From NCBI GenBank assembly GCA_020637635.1, contig JACKKB010000007.1:62001-126000 (forward strand): a stretch of 64,000 nucleotides of DNA, given 5' to 3'. Shown piece after piece: positions 32,036 through 41,131 of this stretch. Within the stretch, counting starts at the first letter, position 1, and each line of letters opens with the position of its first letter. A program made the position numbers and the translations under genes. Source of the stretch: Albidovulum sp. GTDB lineage: Bacteria; Pseudomonadota; Alphaproteobacteria; Rhodobacterales; Rhodobacteraceae. Under the pieces are notes generated by a model, which was not told where the DNA came from, searched no databases, and saw nothing but the letters and a program-made list of their open reading frames with translations.

Positions 32036-32700
32036 CCTCGCGGCAGCGGCAGCGGGCGCGGCGACCGCCCCGGTCAGGATGGCGATCGCGCCGTCCTCCA
32101 TCAAGCCGGAAAACCGGCCCGTCGCTGCGCAACCCGCCGGTATAGGTGCCATAGGCGGGCAGGATCACCCGCCGGCTGTCGGCGAGGCTGAAGCAGCGGC
32201 AGGCCCGGCCGGCGATGCGCGAGCTTCGGGTAGTGTGCCCGACATCTCGCCGGTGCCGGTTTCGGTTGCGATGTGGCGGAAGCGGAGCGGCCCAAGCGCC
32301 ATCTCGGCGCGGTGTTCGCCACCGAGCGCCACCGGCCCGGGATCGTGGTTGCCCTCGATCCAGATCCAGCGCCGCCCGGCCATCAGCCGCGCCAGCCAGA
32401 GCGAGTGATCCTGTTCGTCGAGCGCCGCCGCCTCGAGGTCATCGAAACTGTCGCCGAGGCAGATGACCCCTGCGCGGCGCCAATGCCGATATCGGCGTCG
32501 AGCCGCGCCAGAGGTGTCCTCGACCTCGTAGGGCAGCAGCAGGGCGCGCCCCGCGCCGTGCGCCGCGTTCCGATCGGCCGAGATGGAGGTCCGAAACGAT
32601 GAGCGTCGCGGCGCCGGGCCACGCGGAGCGCGCCCGATGGCAGCGCCTGCAGCGCCTCTCCGGCCAGTTCGAAAGCGTAGGCGCTCGGCTGGCTTGTTCC
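32036..32700 (-). pseudogene. pdeM: Ligase-associated DNA-damage-response phosphoesterase PdeM, frameshifted
   Basis: Pieces of a calcineurin-like phosphoesterase lie in order but in several frames: AYAFELAGEALQALPSGA, then LIVSDLHLGRSER (metal motif DLH), CLGDSFDDLEA, WIWIEGNHDPGP (GNHD motif), and a C-terminal GTYTGGLRSDGPVF plus EDGAIAILTG. Four or more indels are needed. The gene sits directly downstream of the Lhr-like helicase, its usual partner in the ligase-associated repair cluster, which supports the identity. The initiation codon is not clear. Confidence 0.6.
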
Positions 32701-32785
32701 TGCCGTGTCACAGCCGCGATTACAACCGTCTTTTCGCCCGCACTGGCCATCGCACCGGCCATCGCCGGCCATCGGCCCCCGTGAA

Positions 32786-32830
32786 AGATCGGCCCCGCCC
32801 AGATCGGCCCCGTCCCGATCGGCCCGGCCC
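32786..32830. repeat. Three tandem 15-base repeats after the helicase gene
   Basis: AGATCGGCCCCGCCC (32786-32800), AGATCGGCCCCGTCC (32801-32815) and CGATCGGCCCGGCCC (32816-32830) are direct tandem copies just beyond the helicase stop at 32836. There are no spacers, so this is a minisatellite and not a CRISPR. Confidence 0.8.
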
Positions 32831-32835
32831 CCTCA

Positions 32836-35250
32836 TCATCCGGCCCCGATCATCCCCCCCGCCTCGGCCATCAGCCGGGCGGCCGTTTCCTCGACGATGC
32901 GGTCGCGTGCGGCGCCCTCCACCGGGACCTTCCCGTGTTCGAGAAAGAGCGGCGCGGCCAGCGGCGTGACGCGCGCGAGTGCCAGATGGTCGATCCGCGG
33001 ACCGACACGCGCCAGAAGCGCCTCGATCCGGCCGAACCCCACGAGCCCGCGCATCGCCTCTTCGCGCGTGACCTGCAGGAGCAGGTGGTCGGGGTCGAAA
33101 CGGCGCAGCGTGTCGTAGAGGATGTCAGAGGAAAACGTTGCCTGCCGCCCCGATTTCCGTGCCCCGGCATGGTTGCGCTGGATGAGCCCGGCCAGCACCG
33201 CGACATTGCGGAAAGTCCGTTTCATCACCGCATTGCCGGCAAGCCAGCCCTCGAGCCCGTCGCGCAGCGCCGCCCGGTCGAAGAGCCGCGCCGGGTCGGG
33301 AACCGGATCGAGCCCCCAGACCAGCGTCGCATAGTCGGTCGAGACGAAGCCAAGCGGATGGAGACCCTCTTCCTCCATCCGCTTGGTGAGGAGAAGCCCG
33401 AGCGTCTGCTGCGCGGCGCGCCCGAGAAAGCCGTAGGCGCACAGATGCGCGCGCCCCTCGGCCGGAAAGGTCTCGATCAGGAGCCGATCGGGCGCGGGCA
33501 GGCGCGAGACCTGGCGCTGCAACGCCAGCCACTCCGCCGTCGCCGCGGGCAATTCGGGCCAGCTTTCCTGGCCGAGCATCTTCAGGATGCGCGCGGAGAG
33601 CTGGGTGGAGGTTGAAAACTTGGTGCCGGAATAGACCGCGATCTTGGGCTCGCGCCCCGGCGCCGGCGTCACCTCTAGCGCCAGTTCGCGCAGCCCCACG
33701 TAGCGCACCACCTGGCCGCCGATGAGGAAGGTTTCGCCCGGTGTCAAGGTCGAGGCGAAGCTCTCCTCGACCTCGCCGAGAGGTGCCCCGCCGATGCGGT
33801 TCTGCCAGCGCACCTTCACCATCTCGGCATCGGTGATCGTGCCGATGTTCATGCGGATGTCGCGTGCCGCCCTCGGGTCGCGAAGCCCCCAGCGCCCGTC
33901 GCGCAGCATGAGCCTCTGCCAGCGGTCATAGGCCCTGAGCGCATAGCCCCCGGTGGCGCAGAAATCGAGGCACGCATCGAATGCCTCCCGGCCGAGCGCC
34001 GTGTAGGGGCCCGCGCGCCGCACCTCGGCGAAAAGCGCATCGGCCTCGAACGGGCCGGCACAGGCGGCAATCAGGATGTGCTGGCAGAGAACGTCGCGCG
34101 GCCCCGGTCCGCGCGGATCGCCGTCGAGATCGTGGGCCCTTGCCGCCTCGAGCGCGGCATGGCACTCGACGACCTCCCAGCGGTTCGCCGGCACGATGAG
34201 CGCCCTCGAGGGTGCGTTGTAGCGGTGGTTCGCCCGCCCGATCCGCTGCACCAGTCGCTTGACGTTCTTCGGCGCCCCGATCTGGATCACCAGATCGACA
34301 TCGCCCCAGTCGATGCCGAGATCGAGCGAGCCGGTGCAGACCACCGCGCGCATGTCGCCCCGAGCCATCGCCGCTTCGACCTTTTCGCGCGTTTCGCGGG
34401 CGAGCGAGCCGTGGTGGATCGCGATCGGCAGCAGATCGTCGTTGGCGAGCCAGAGGTCGCGGAAGAACAGCTCGGCCTGGGCGCGGGTATTGTGGAAGAT
34501 GAGCGTGGTGCGGTGCCGCCGCACCTCGGCCAGGACCTCGGCAATGGCGTAGCGACCGCCACCGCCGGCCCAGGGCGGCGGGGTCTCGGTCGTCAGCATG
34601 GCGATATCGGGGTCGGGGCCAGGGTCGGCGACCACGATCTTGCAGGGATCGGGGTGCGAGGCGAGGAAATGCGCAAGGGCGTCGGGGTCCTCGACGGTTG
34701 CCGAAAGACCGACCCGCCGCAGACCGGGTGCGAGGCCGGCGAGGCGTGCGAGCAGGAGCGTCAGCTGATCGCCGCGCTTCGATTCCGCGAGCGCATGGAC
34801 CTCGTCCACGACGACGCGCGAGAGCCCGGAGAAGATCCGCGGCGCATCTTCGTAGCTGAGCAGAAGTGCGAGGCTCTCCGGCGTCGTGAGCAGGATATGC
34901 GGCGGATCGGTTCGCTGGCGGCGGCGGCGCGAATAGGATGTGTCGCCGGTCCTGTCCTCGATGCGGATCGGCAGGCCCATCTCTGTGACCGGCCGGGCCA
35001 GGTTGCGCCGGATATCGGCGGCAAGCGCCTTCAGGGGCGAGATGTAGAGCGTGTGAAGCCCGGCGCGCGGCGCCTCCGTCAGCTCTGCGAGCGTCGGCAG
35101 GAACCCGGCGAGCGTCTTGCCGCCGCCGGTCGGGGCGATGAGCAGGAGCGCGGATTCGCCCGCATTGTCGAGAAGCGCCTGCTGGTGCGGGTGCAGCGCC
35201 CAGCCCTGGCGGGCGAACCAGTGGGTGAACGGGGCGGGCAGGCTGCACAT
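32836..35250 (-). CDS. Ligase-associated DEXH-box DNA-damage-response helicase (Lhr-like)
   Basis: The 804-residue protein is a superfamily 2 helicase. The N terminus HQQALLDNAGESALLLIAPTGGGKT contains Walker A, VVDEVHALAESKRGDQ is the DEVH box, and a helicase C domain has IGRANHRYNAPSRA (motif VI). A C-terminal Lhr-core winged-helix/beta region runs past residue 420. In many bacteria this helicase is encoded with PdeM and an ATP-dependent ligase and exonuclease; only the broken pdeM remains next to it here. The length is normal. Confidence 0.85.
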   Translation of the reverse strand: MCSLPAPFTHWFARQGWALHPHQQALLDNAGESALLLIAPTGGGKTLAGFLPTLAELTEAPRAGLHTLYISPLKALAADIRRNLARPVTEMGLPIRIEDRTGDTSYSRRRRQRTDPPHILLTTPESLALLLSYEDAPRIFSGLSRVVVDEVHALAESKRGDQLTLLLARLAGLAPGLRRVGLSATVEDPDALAHFLASHPDPCKIVVADPGPDPDIAMLTTETPPPWAGGGGRYAIAEVLAEVRRHRTTLIFHNTRAQAELFFRDLWLANDDLLPIAIHHGSLARETREKVEAAMARGDMRAVVCTGSLDLGIDWGDVDLVIQIGAPKNVKRLVQRIGRANHRYNAPSRALIVPANRWEVVECHAALEAARAHDLDGDPRGPGPRDVLCQHILIAACAGPFEADALFAEVRRAGPYTALGREAFDACLDFCATGGYALRAYDRWQRLMLRDGRWGLRDPRAARDIRMNIGTITDAEMVKVRWQNRIGGAPLGEVEESFASTLTPGETFLIGGQVVRYVGLRELALEVTPAPGREPKIAVYSGTKFSTSTQLSARILKMLGQESWPELPAATAEWLALQRQVSRLPAPDRLLIETFPAEGRAHLCAYGFLGRAAQQTLGLLLTKRMEEEGLHPLGFVSTDYATLVWGLDPVPDPARLFDRAALRDGLEGWLAGNAVMKRTFRNVAVLAGLIQRNHAGARKSGRQATFSSDILYDTLRRFDPDHLLLQVTREEAMRGLVGFGRIEALLARVGPRIDHLALARVTPLAAPLFLEHGKVPVEGAARDRIVEETAARLMAEAGGMIGAG

Positions 35251-35307
35251 GGCCGCAGTCTAGGGCGGCGATGCGCCGGCGCAAGCGGTCCCCGGGTGCC
35301 GTGGCGT

Positions 35308-36078
35308 CTAGTGGAGCGTCCGGTCCTTGCCCGGTCGCACGATCTGGCCGTGCGCGCGCGGCGGGGTCAGCTGTGCACCGCACAGGGCGCTGTCGAGCGC
35401 GGCCTCGACCGCTTCCGAGAGGTGATCGCAATCGACCGCGCTCGTCTCTTCTTCGGGACGGTCGCGCAGGGGGCCGTTCAGCCCGGCGAGCAGCGTGCCG
35501 GACATGTCGAGAAGCGCGCGATCGTCGAGCCCCTGCGCCGCGGCCCAGTCGAGCGCGAGCCGGGTCATCGCGTTGGCCGAGGTCGCGAGTGCGTCCTGCA
35601 TCACCTTGGCCGCGGTTCCGGCGCCGAAGGGGCCCATCCGGCTGACCGGCGCCCCAAGCGCTTGCAGAAGCGGCGCGATCTCGGCCGCGGCCTCGGGCGT
35701 GGCGCCGAGGTGGAACGCCGCGCGGCCGAGCGACAGTGCCCGCATGCCGCCGCTGAACGGCAGATCGGCAAGCGCCACCTGGCGCGCGATCCGCCCGCGC
35801 AGCGCGCGCACATAGCGCAGCGGCAGCGTGCCGACGATCACGATATGCGAAAGCATCCCGACATCGCGCCCGAGCCGCGGCCCCTCGAAGAGCAGCGCCT
35901 CGACCTCTGCGACATCGTCGCTGACCAGGACCAGAACCTGCAGGCCGAGCCGGAATTCGGCCTGGCGCGCGGCGTCGGCCGTTTCGGCGAGATGCTCGGG
36001 GCAGAGCCCCGCTGCGGTGAAGCGCGCGATGAGCGCACGGCCGGCGCGCCCGGTGCCGGTGACCCCGAGACCGCGCAT
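35308..36078 (-). CDS. 3-hydroxyisobutyrate dehydrogenase-like NAD-binding protein
   Basis: The 256-residue product has a Rossmann motif GTGRAGRA (8-15), a LADLPFSGGMRA substrate-loop-like block and a MGPFGAGTAAKVMQD segment with the lysine conserved in beta-hydroxyacid dehydrogenases. It is shorter than typical members (about 290) and the middle is divergent, so the substrate is unknown. Its ATG overlaps the stop of the upstream AAA ATPase gene (TGATG), so the two are translationally coupled. Confidence 0.65.
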   Translation of the reverse strand: MRGLGVTGTGRAGRALIARFTAAGLCPEHLAETADAARQAEFRLGLQVLVLVSDDVAEVEALLFEGPRLGRDVGMLSHIVIVGTLPLRYVRALRGRIARQVALADLPFSGGMRALSLGRAAFHLGATPEAAAEIAPLLQALGAPVSRMGPFGAGTAAKVMQDALATSANAMTRLALDWAAAQGLDDRALLDMSGTLLAGLNGPLRDRPEEETSAVDCDHLSEAVEAALDSALCGAQLTPPRAHGQIVRPGKDRTLH

Positions 36079-37388
36079 CAGTGCACGATCTTTTCTTCGC
36101 GCACGAACATGTTCGCCCAGGCGCGGTCGATGAGTTCAGGCGTCATCTGATAGGGTATCCCCTCGAAATGGCAGATGGCAATCATCTGGTCGATCAGGAA
36201 CACCGGCTGATAGTTCGCGTAGATGTTGTTGATCGTCGGGTATTTCGTCTTCAGCAGATGCACGAGCGCGCGTTCGTCGATCGGCATCTTCTTCTTCTTG
36301 GCCACCATCGCGAAGATCTTCAGGAACATCTCCTGGTTCGGGCCGTCGATCTTGATCTTGAAGAAGATCCGGCGCAGCGCCGCCTTGTCGAAGATCTCGT
36401 TCGGGTGGAAGTTGGTCGAGAAGATGACCAGGGTGTCGAAGGGCACCTCGAACTTCTCGCCCGACTGCAATGCGAGGATGTCGCGGTTTTCCTCCAGCGG
36501 CACGATCCAGCGGTTGACGATCTTCTGCGGCGGTTCCGCCTGACGGCCAAGGTCGTCGATGATGAAGACGCCGCCGGTGGCCTTCATCTGCAGCGAGGCC
36601 GTATAGGTCCGCGCCGTCGGGTTGTAGGTGAGATCGAGCATGTCGAGCGACAGTTCGCCCCCGGTGATGACCGTCGGCCGCTCGCAGAACACATAGCGTT
36701 GGTCGAACCGGTTCGACGAGCGGCGCAGCATGGTCGGATCTTCGGGCGCAAGCTCGACCGCCGTATGCACGATCGGGTCGTAGACCGTGATCACCTGGCC
36801 CGCGTATTCGACCGCGCGCGGAATGTAGATGTTGTCGCCGATCGCGTCGCGGATGCCGTTCGAGATCGAGGACTTGCCGTTGCCCGGCGGCCCGTACATC
36901 AGGATCGAGCGCCCGGCGCCGACGGCCGGCCCGAGATGGTCGAGAAGCTCGTCGGGCAGGATCAGATGCCCCATGGCGCCGGTCAGTCGCTGGCGCGAGA
37001 TCTGGATATTGCGGATCGACTGTTTCTTGACTTGCTCGCGGTAGGCCTCGAGCGGCACCGGCATCGCGCCGTAGTATTCCGACTGGCTGAGCGCATCGAG
37101 CGCGCGCGCCTTGCCGGCGTCGGCCAGTTGATAGCCCATCTCGCCGCCGGAGTTCGCATGCAGCGTGCCCGTCGCCTCGAGGAGCTTCTGCGACCGCGCG
37201 AGGTCAATGAGTTCCTGCGCCACCGGGATCGGCAACGCCAGCACGCGCGCGATCTCGGTCGTGGTCTCGAGGTTCATCCGGAACATCGTCTTGAGAAGGA
37301 TGTCGCGCATCATCACGACCGACAGGCCGGCATCGCCGAGCCCGCGCGGCGCGGCGGGTGCGATGACATTCGGCACCTGCATGTTCAT
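36078..37388 (-). CDS. AAA-type ATPase of unknown function
   Basis: The 436-residue product has an N-terminal winged-helix-like region (about 25-110) and a P-loop ATPase core: MYGPPGNGKSS (Walker A), GGVFIIDDLGRQ (Walker B) and VIFSTNFHPNEIFD as sensor 1. The ATPase is unlike the TadA/CpaF type. The ATG at 37388 follows AGGAAGGG. Related ATPases occur beside pilus or secretion genes in Rhodobacterales, but no function is established. It is coupled to the downstream dehydrogenase-like gene. Confidence 0.65.
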   Translation of the reverse strand: MNMQVPNVIAPAAPRGLGDAGLSVVMMRDILLKTMFRMNLETTTEIARVLALPIPVAQELIDLARSQKLLEATGTLHANSGGEMGYQLADAGKARALDALSQSEYYGAMPVPLEAYREQVKKQSIRNIQISRQRLTGAMGHLILPDELLDHLGPAVGAGRSILMYGPPGNGKSSISNGIRDAIGDNIYIPRAVEYAGQVITVYDPIVHTAVELAPEDPTMLRRSSNRFDQRYVFCERPTVITGGELSLDMLDLTYNPTARTYTASLQMKATGGVFIIDDLGRQAEPPQKIVNRWIVPLEENRDILALQSGEKFEVPFDTLVIFSTNFHPNEIFDKAALRRIFFKIKIDGPNQEMFLKIFAMVAKKKKMPIDERALVHLLKTKYPTINNIYANYQPVFLIDQMIAICHFEGIPYQMTPELIDRAWANMFVREEKIVH

Positions 37389-37528
37389 TTGGCAGCCCTT
37401 CCTGACCTTGTCCGGTCGCACGGCGCGCCGCCAGCGAGCGGACAGCGGCGCACAATGAGATTCACAGGGTCAATCTGCCGGGCTATTGTGGCCAAAAAAT
37501 GGAAACAAGACCGCAGCGACGGGGCCGA

Positions 37529-39166
37529 ATGAGCAGATTGAGATCACTTCCCGTGCCAGCCACGTTCCTTCTTGTCGCCGCGCTCCTCGGAGGGCTGCCG
37601 CTTCTGAAGGGCGCGCTCTACCTCAACAAGCACCAGCTCGATGCGGTGCATCTGGCCGATCTGGTGCTGCGCATGGCGCGGGGCGAGCTGCCGCATCTCG
37701 ATTTCATGACTCCCATCGGGATCCTGGCGGTCGCGCCGATTGCCGCTTTCGTGCGCGCCGGGGCCGAGCTTGGCCATGCCTTTCTCTACGCCCAGCTTCT
37801 GGTCGCCGCGCTTCTGCTGCTGCCCGCGCTCCGCGTCGCCCAGAGCCGCTTCGCCGGCCCCTGGCGCCATCTCTACGCGGCTGTGGTGATGATCTTCTGC
37901 CTGGCGCTCGTCTATGGCGAGGCGCAGCCGGCGATCAGCGTCTCGATGCACTACAACCGGTGGGCATGGGCGATCGCCTACGTGATCCTGCCGCTGGCGC
38001 TTGCCGGTCCGCGCACGGGGCCCGACCGGCCCTGGCTCGAGGGCGCGATCATCGGTGCGGGCCTTGCCGCCCTTCTCCTCATCAAGGTGACCTATCTCGT
38101 GGCCCTTGCGCCCGCGGTCCTGGTGCTGCTTCTGGTCCGCCGGCAGGGCACCGCGCTGGCAAGCGCGGTTCTGGCGGGGCTTCTCGTGATCGCCGCCGTC
38201 ACGCTCTGGACGGGGCCGGCCTTCTGGCTTGCCTATCTGCGCGACCTCCTGACCCTCGCGGGGTCGGAGTTCCGTCAGGCGCCGGGGCTGGACTTCGGTT
38301 CGACCGTGACCGATCCGGCCTATCTTGGCGCCAGCATGGCGCTCCTGATGGCGGTTGTCCTGGTGCGCCAGGCTGGACGGGCGGAAGCGGGGCTCGGGCT
38401 TCTCCTGCTCGCGCCCGGCTTCTTCTACGTGACCTACCAGAATTTCGGCAACGATCCTCAGTGGCTGTTTCTGGTGGCGCTCATGCTGCTGGCGCTGCGC
38501 CCCGCCGCCGGTCTGCGCAACGCTCTCGGCTGGGCGATTGCCCCGGCGATGACCCTGACCGCGACACTGGCGTTCGGGTTCGGCCTGCCCTCGATGCTGA
38601 ACCTCGCCTGGAGCCCGGTGACCATTCTCGGCGGCAGCGACGACAGCTTCACGCCGCTACTTGGCACGGCGGCGGGGCAGGGCGACTTCCTGACCAGCAT
38701 CGGACCGGCGCAGGGCGTGCAGCGCAAGATGCCCTATGACGGTCCCGGAACGCCCTTCGCGAGCTTCCGCGCGGGCGCCAAGCACCCCGAGCCGGCGATG
38801 CTGAACGGCGAGGCTCTGCCCGAATGCGCGCTCGACGGCGGCTTTGTCGCCTGGTTCCAGGTCGTGGCCGACGATCTCGTGGCCGCGGGCTATGGCGGCG
38901 ACCGCATCGTCACGGCCGATCTCTTCGGCTCGTTCTGGCTCTATGGGGCTCTGGAGCCGGTGAAGGGGGCGGCGCCCTGGTATTACACAGGCACGCCGGG
39001 CATCGCGAATGCCGATTATGTTCTCGTGCCGCTCTGCCCGCTGAACGGGATGCAGCGCGCGCGCATGCTGAAGGCGTTGACGGAGGATGGCTGGCACCTC
39101 GACGAGGTCCGGCGCACGCCGCTCTACATCCTCGTCAGACCCACCAGCGAGAGAAGCCAGGGATAG
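37529..39166 (+). CDS. Polytopic membrane protein, possibly GT-C-like glycosyltransferase
   Basis: The 545-residue product has about 10-12 hydrophobic segments in its first 390 residues and a soluble C-terminal part of about 150 residues (VVADDLVAAGYGGDRIVTADLFGSFWLYGALEP). The overall design, with multiple membrane helices then an extracytoplasmic domain, resembles lipid-linked-sugar glycosyltransferases. The early HLDFMTPIGILA and SMHYNRWAW loops could be functional, but no catalytic motif can be assigned. It is the only plus-strand gene beside the tad locus and overlaps the prepilin peptidase gene by 43 bases tail to tail. The ATG at 37529 was chosen for its CGGGG ribosome site; 37499 is possible. 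Confidence 0.55.
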   Translation: MSRLRSLPVPATFLLVAALLGGLPLLKGALYLNKHQLDAVHLADLVLRMARGELPHLDFMTPIGILAVAPIAAFVRAGAELGHAFLYAQLLVAALLLLPALRVAQSRFAGPWRHLYAAVVMIFCLALVYGEAQPAISVSMHYNRWAWAIAYVILPLALAGPRTGPDRPWLEGAIIGAGLAALLLIKVTYLVALAPAVLVLLLVRRQGTALASAVLAGLLVIAAVTLWTGPAFWLAYLRDLLTLAGSEFRQAPGLDFGSTVTDPAYLGASMALLMAVVLVRQAGRAEAGLGLLLLAPGFFYVTYQNFGNDPQWLFLVALMLLALRPAAGLRNALGWAIAPAMTLTATLAFGFGLPSMLNLAWSPVTILGGSDDSFTPLLGTAAGQGDFLTSIGPAQGVQRKMPYDGPGTPFASFRAGAKHPEPAMLNGEALPECALDGGFVAWFQVVADDLVAAGYGGDRIVTADLFGSFWLYGALEPVKGAAPWYYTGTPGIANADYVLVPLCPLNGMQRARMLKALTEDGWHLDEVRRTPLYILVRPTSERSQG

Positions 39167-39663
39167 AGCGGCGGGAAGGCGACGAGCGCCAGATAGGCGA
39201 CGAGCGTGCCGACAAGCGCCAGCCCCATCGGAAAGTCCTTGCGCTGCCAGGAGACCCAGTCGGGTGTCATCCGGCGGACCAGGGGGATTGCCCGCATCAG
39301 CCTGTGCGCGGCAAAGGCGCCGAGAAGGAAGGCCGCGAAAAGCGGCAGCACCAGGCGGATGTCGGCGGCATGGAAGAAGGGTGCGGCGGCGGCCGCGAAC
39401 TTGGCGTCACCCGCCCCGACATTGGCGGCCGCGTTGAGCACGAAACCGATCGCCAGCACCACCGCGAAATTGAGCCACCGCCAGACCCAGACATCAAGCG
39501 GCAGCACAAGAAGGCCGGCGAAGAAGAAGACCACAAGCAGCGACATGACCGCCTTGTTGGGGATCTTCATCGTCTTGAGGTCCGACCACGCGACCCAGGC
39601 CGCGATCGGCAGGACGCAGACAAGCAGGACCTGATAGGCGTGGGCGATGGACAGTGCCAGCAT
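39124..39663 (-). CDS. cpaA: Prepilin peptidase, TadV/CpaA type
   Basis: The 179-residue membrane protein is an A24 aspartic prepilin peptidase without the methyltransferase domain. The two catalytic aspartates are in WSDLKTMKIPNK and in GAGDAKF (GxGD motif). It removes the leader peptides of the Flp pilins. It lies at the end of the tad locus, downstream of two TPR lipoproteins. The start at MLALSIAHAYQ gives the normal topology. Confidence 0.85.
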   Translation of the reverse strand: MLALSIAHAYQVLLVCVLPIAAWVAWSDLKTMKIPNKAVMSLLVVFFFAGLLVLPLDVWVWRWLNFAVVLAIGFVLNAAANVGAGDAKFAAAAAPFFHAADIRLVLPLFAAFLLGAFAAHRLMRAIPLVRRMTPDWVSWQRKDFPMGLALVGTLVAYLALVAFPPLYPWLLSLVGLTRM

Positions 39664-39670
39664 TGCGGTC

Positions 39671-40534
39671 TCAGCCGCTCGTGGTGACGTTGGCGTTGAG
39701 CGCATCGAGCGCCCGCGCGGCCTGTTCGAAATGCGTCGGGCTGGTTTCGACCGCGTTCTCGAGCAGCGCCTTGCCGGTGTTCACGTCGCCCTGCTTGATG
39801 GCCGAGAGCGCGGCCGTATAGAGCAGTTGCGCGCGCTCCTCCTGCGTCATCGAGATGATCGGCATGTCGTAGTTGTGCTGCGCGGCGCGGGCAAGAACGA
39901 GGTTGTTCTTGGTCGTGAAGCTTGCGCTGTCATAGCTCAGCGCTTCGTCGAAGAGCTTTTCGGCACCGGCAAAATCACCGCGCGTCAGCTTTGAGAAGCC
40001 CCAGTTGTTGAGCACGCCGGCCGGCTTCGTGGTCAGCCCGAGCGCCGTATCGTAGAAGCTGTCGGCCTTGTCCCACTTCTTGTTGGCATCGGCCACCATC
40101 GCCTCGAGCCGGTAGCGCTCGTAGGTCTCGTGGGTGGGCGGGATCTGGTTCAGCACCTCCTCGGCCGGCTGCCACTGGTTGGCGCGGATGAGCGCGTCGG
40201 CCAGCGCCACGCGGTCGTCGTTGCTGCCCTGCGGATCGGCGATGACCGCGCGCCAGACCTGCGCCGCCTCGGTCGGCTTCTTGGCCCGCACGAGTGCCTT
40301 GGCGAGCCCGCGCTTGAGATCGATCCGGTCGGGATTGTCCGCCACCGCCTTGGTGAAATAGGACACCGCCTCGTTCGGATCGGCCGAGGTCAGCATGACG
40401 TCGTTGAGGTTGGACTCATCGATGACGTTGACGTCCTTCAGCGCCCTCTGAACCTCGGCGTCCGAGTTCTTCTGGCACGCGGACAGGCCCGCAATCCCTG
40501 CAATGCAGAGGGAAACGAGAATTGGGTGGCGCAT
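39671..40534 (-). CDS. TPR-repeat lipoprotein, TadD-like
   Basis: The 287-residue product has a lipoprotein signal peptide with lipobox LSAC (MRHPILVSLCIAGIAGLSAC) and tetratricopeptide repeats over about 60-285. TadD-family lipoproteins help assemble the tad secretin or secretion apparatus. This is the second of two adjacent TPR lipoprotein genes. The longer start at 40564 would bury the signal peptide and is rejected. Confidence 0.75.
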   Translation of the reverse strand: MRHPILVSLCIAGIAGLSACQKNSDAEVQRALKDVNVIDESNLNDVMLTSADPNEAVSYFTKAVADNPDRIDLKRGLAKALVRAKKPTEAAQVWRAVIADPQGSNDDRVALADALIRANQWQPAEEVLNQIPPTHETYERYRLEAMVADANKKWDKADSFYDTALGLTTKPAGVLNNWGFSKLTRGDFAGAEKLFDEALSYDSASFTTKNNLVLARAAQHNYDMPIISMTQEERAQLLYTAALSAIKQGDVNTGKALLENAVETSPTHFEQAARALDALNANVTTSG

Positions 40535-40560
40535 TTGCTGCGTCCTTTGCTGCTTCTGCC

Positions 40561-41127
40561 TCAAGGTGTGGAGAGGAGCAGGTATTCTCCGTTCCCGCGT
40601 CTCACCAGGTCGTAATTATATGTTTCCGGCTCAACATACGCGGGATTTTTCAGTTTGGCGAGCGCCCGGCGAAGATTTTCGCGGATGGAGTCCGATTGGC
40701 CACTGTCGAGCGCGAAGGCGGTCTGGAAGACCCGGCTCGCCTCGCCGACCTCGCCCTTCTCCATCAGGACGACGCCGAGATTGTTCCAGGCCGGCACGAA
40801 GGTCTCGTCGGCCTCGATGGCGCGCCGCAGCATGGTCTCCGCCTGCCCGAGCCGGCCGAGCTTCAGATTGCAGGAGCCGATCGCGGAAAGCACGTCGACG
40901 GTCGGACCCTGTTCGGCCGCGGCGCGCAGATAGGCCTTCATCGCCAGTTCGAACTCGCCCGCGGCCATAAGCCGGTGGCCGACGATCAGCCCGTCGACGG
41001 AATCGGCCGCGTTCACGCGACCGGTGGGGGCGAAGGGAGAGCCCGGATCGACGTTCTGGCCGCCCGTCAGCTGACAGGCGGCGAGAAAACCGGTGACGAC
41101 CAGAAGTCGCGCCTTTGGAAATGCCAT
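40561..41127 (-). CDS. tadD: TPR-repeat lipoprotein, TadD
   Basis: The 188-residue product begins MAFPKARLLVVTGFLAAC, a short lipoprotein signal with lipobox LAAC, followed by TPR units (LSAIGSCNLKLGRLGQAETML; AWNNLGVVLMEKGEVGEA). It follows tadC by 4 bases, the usual place of tadD. It is expected in the periplasm, anchored in the outer membrane, supporting pilus assembly. Confidence 0.78.
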   Translation of the reverse strand: MAFPKARLLVVTGFLAACQLTGGQNVDPGSPFAPTGRVNAADSVDGLIVGHRLMAAGEFELAMKAYLRAAAEQGPTVDVLSAIGSCNLKLGRLGQAETMLRRAIEADETFVPAWNNLGVVLMEKGEVGEASRVFQTAFALDSGQSDSIRENLRRALAKLKNPAYVEPETYNYDLVRRGNGEYLLLSTP

Positions 41128-41131
41128 GGCC

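Noticed and set aside
36078..37388. The AAA ATPase considered as a MoxR or second TadA ATPase
   Set aside because: Its motifs and N-terminal winged-helix-like region do not fit either family well enough to name it.
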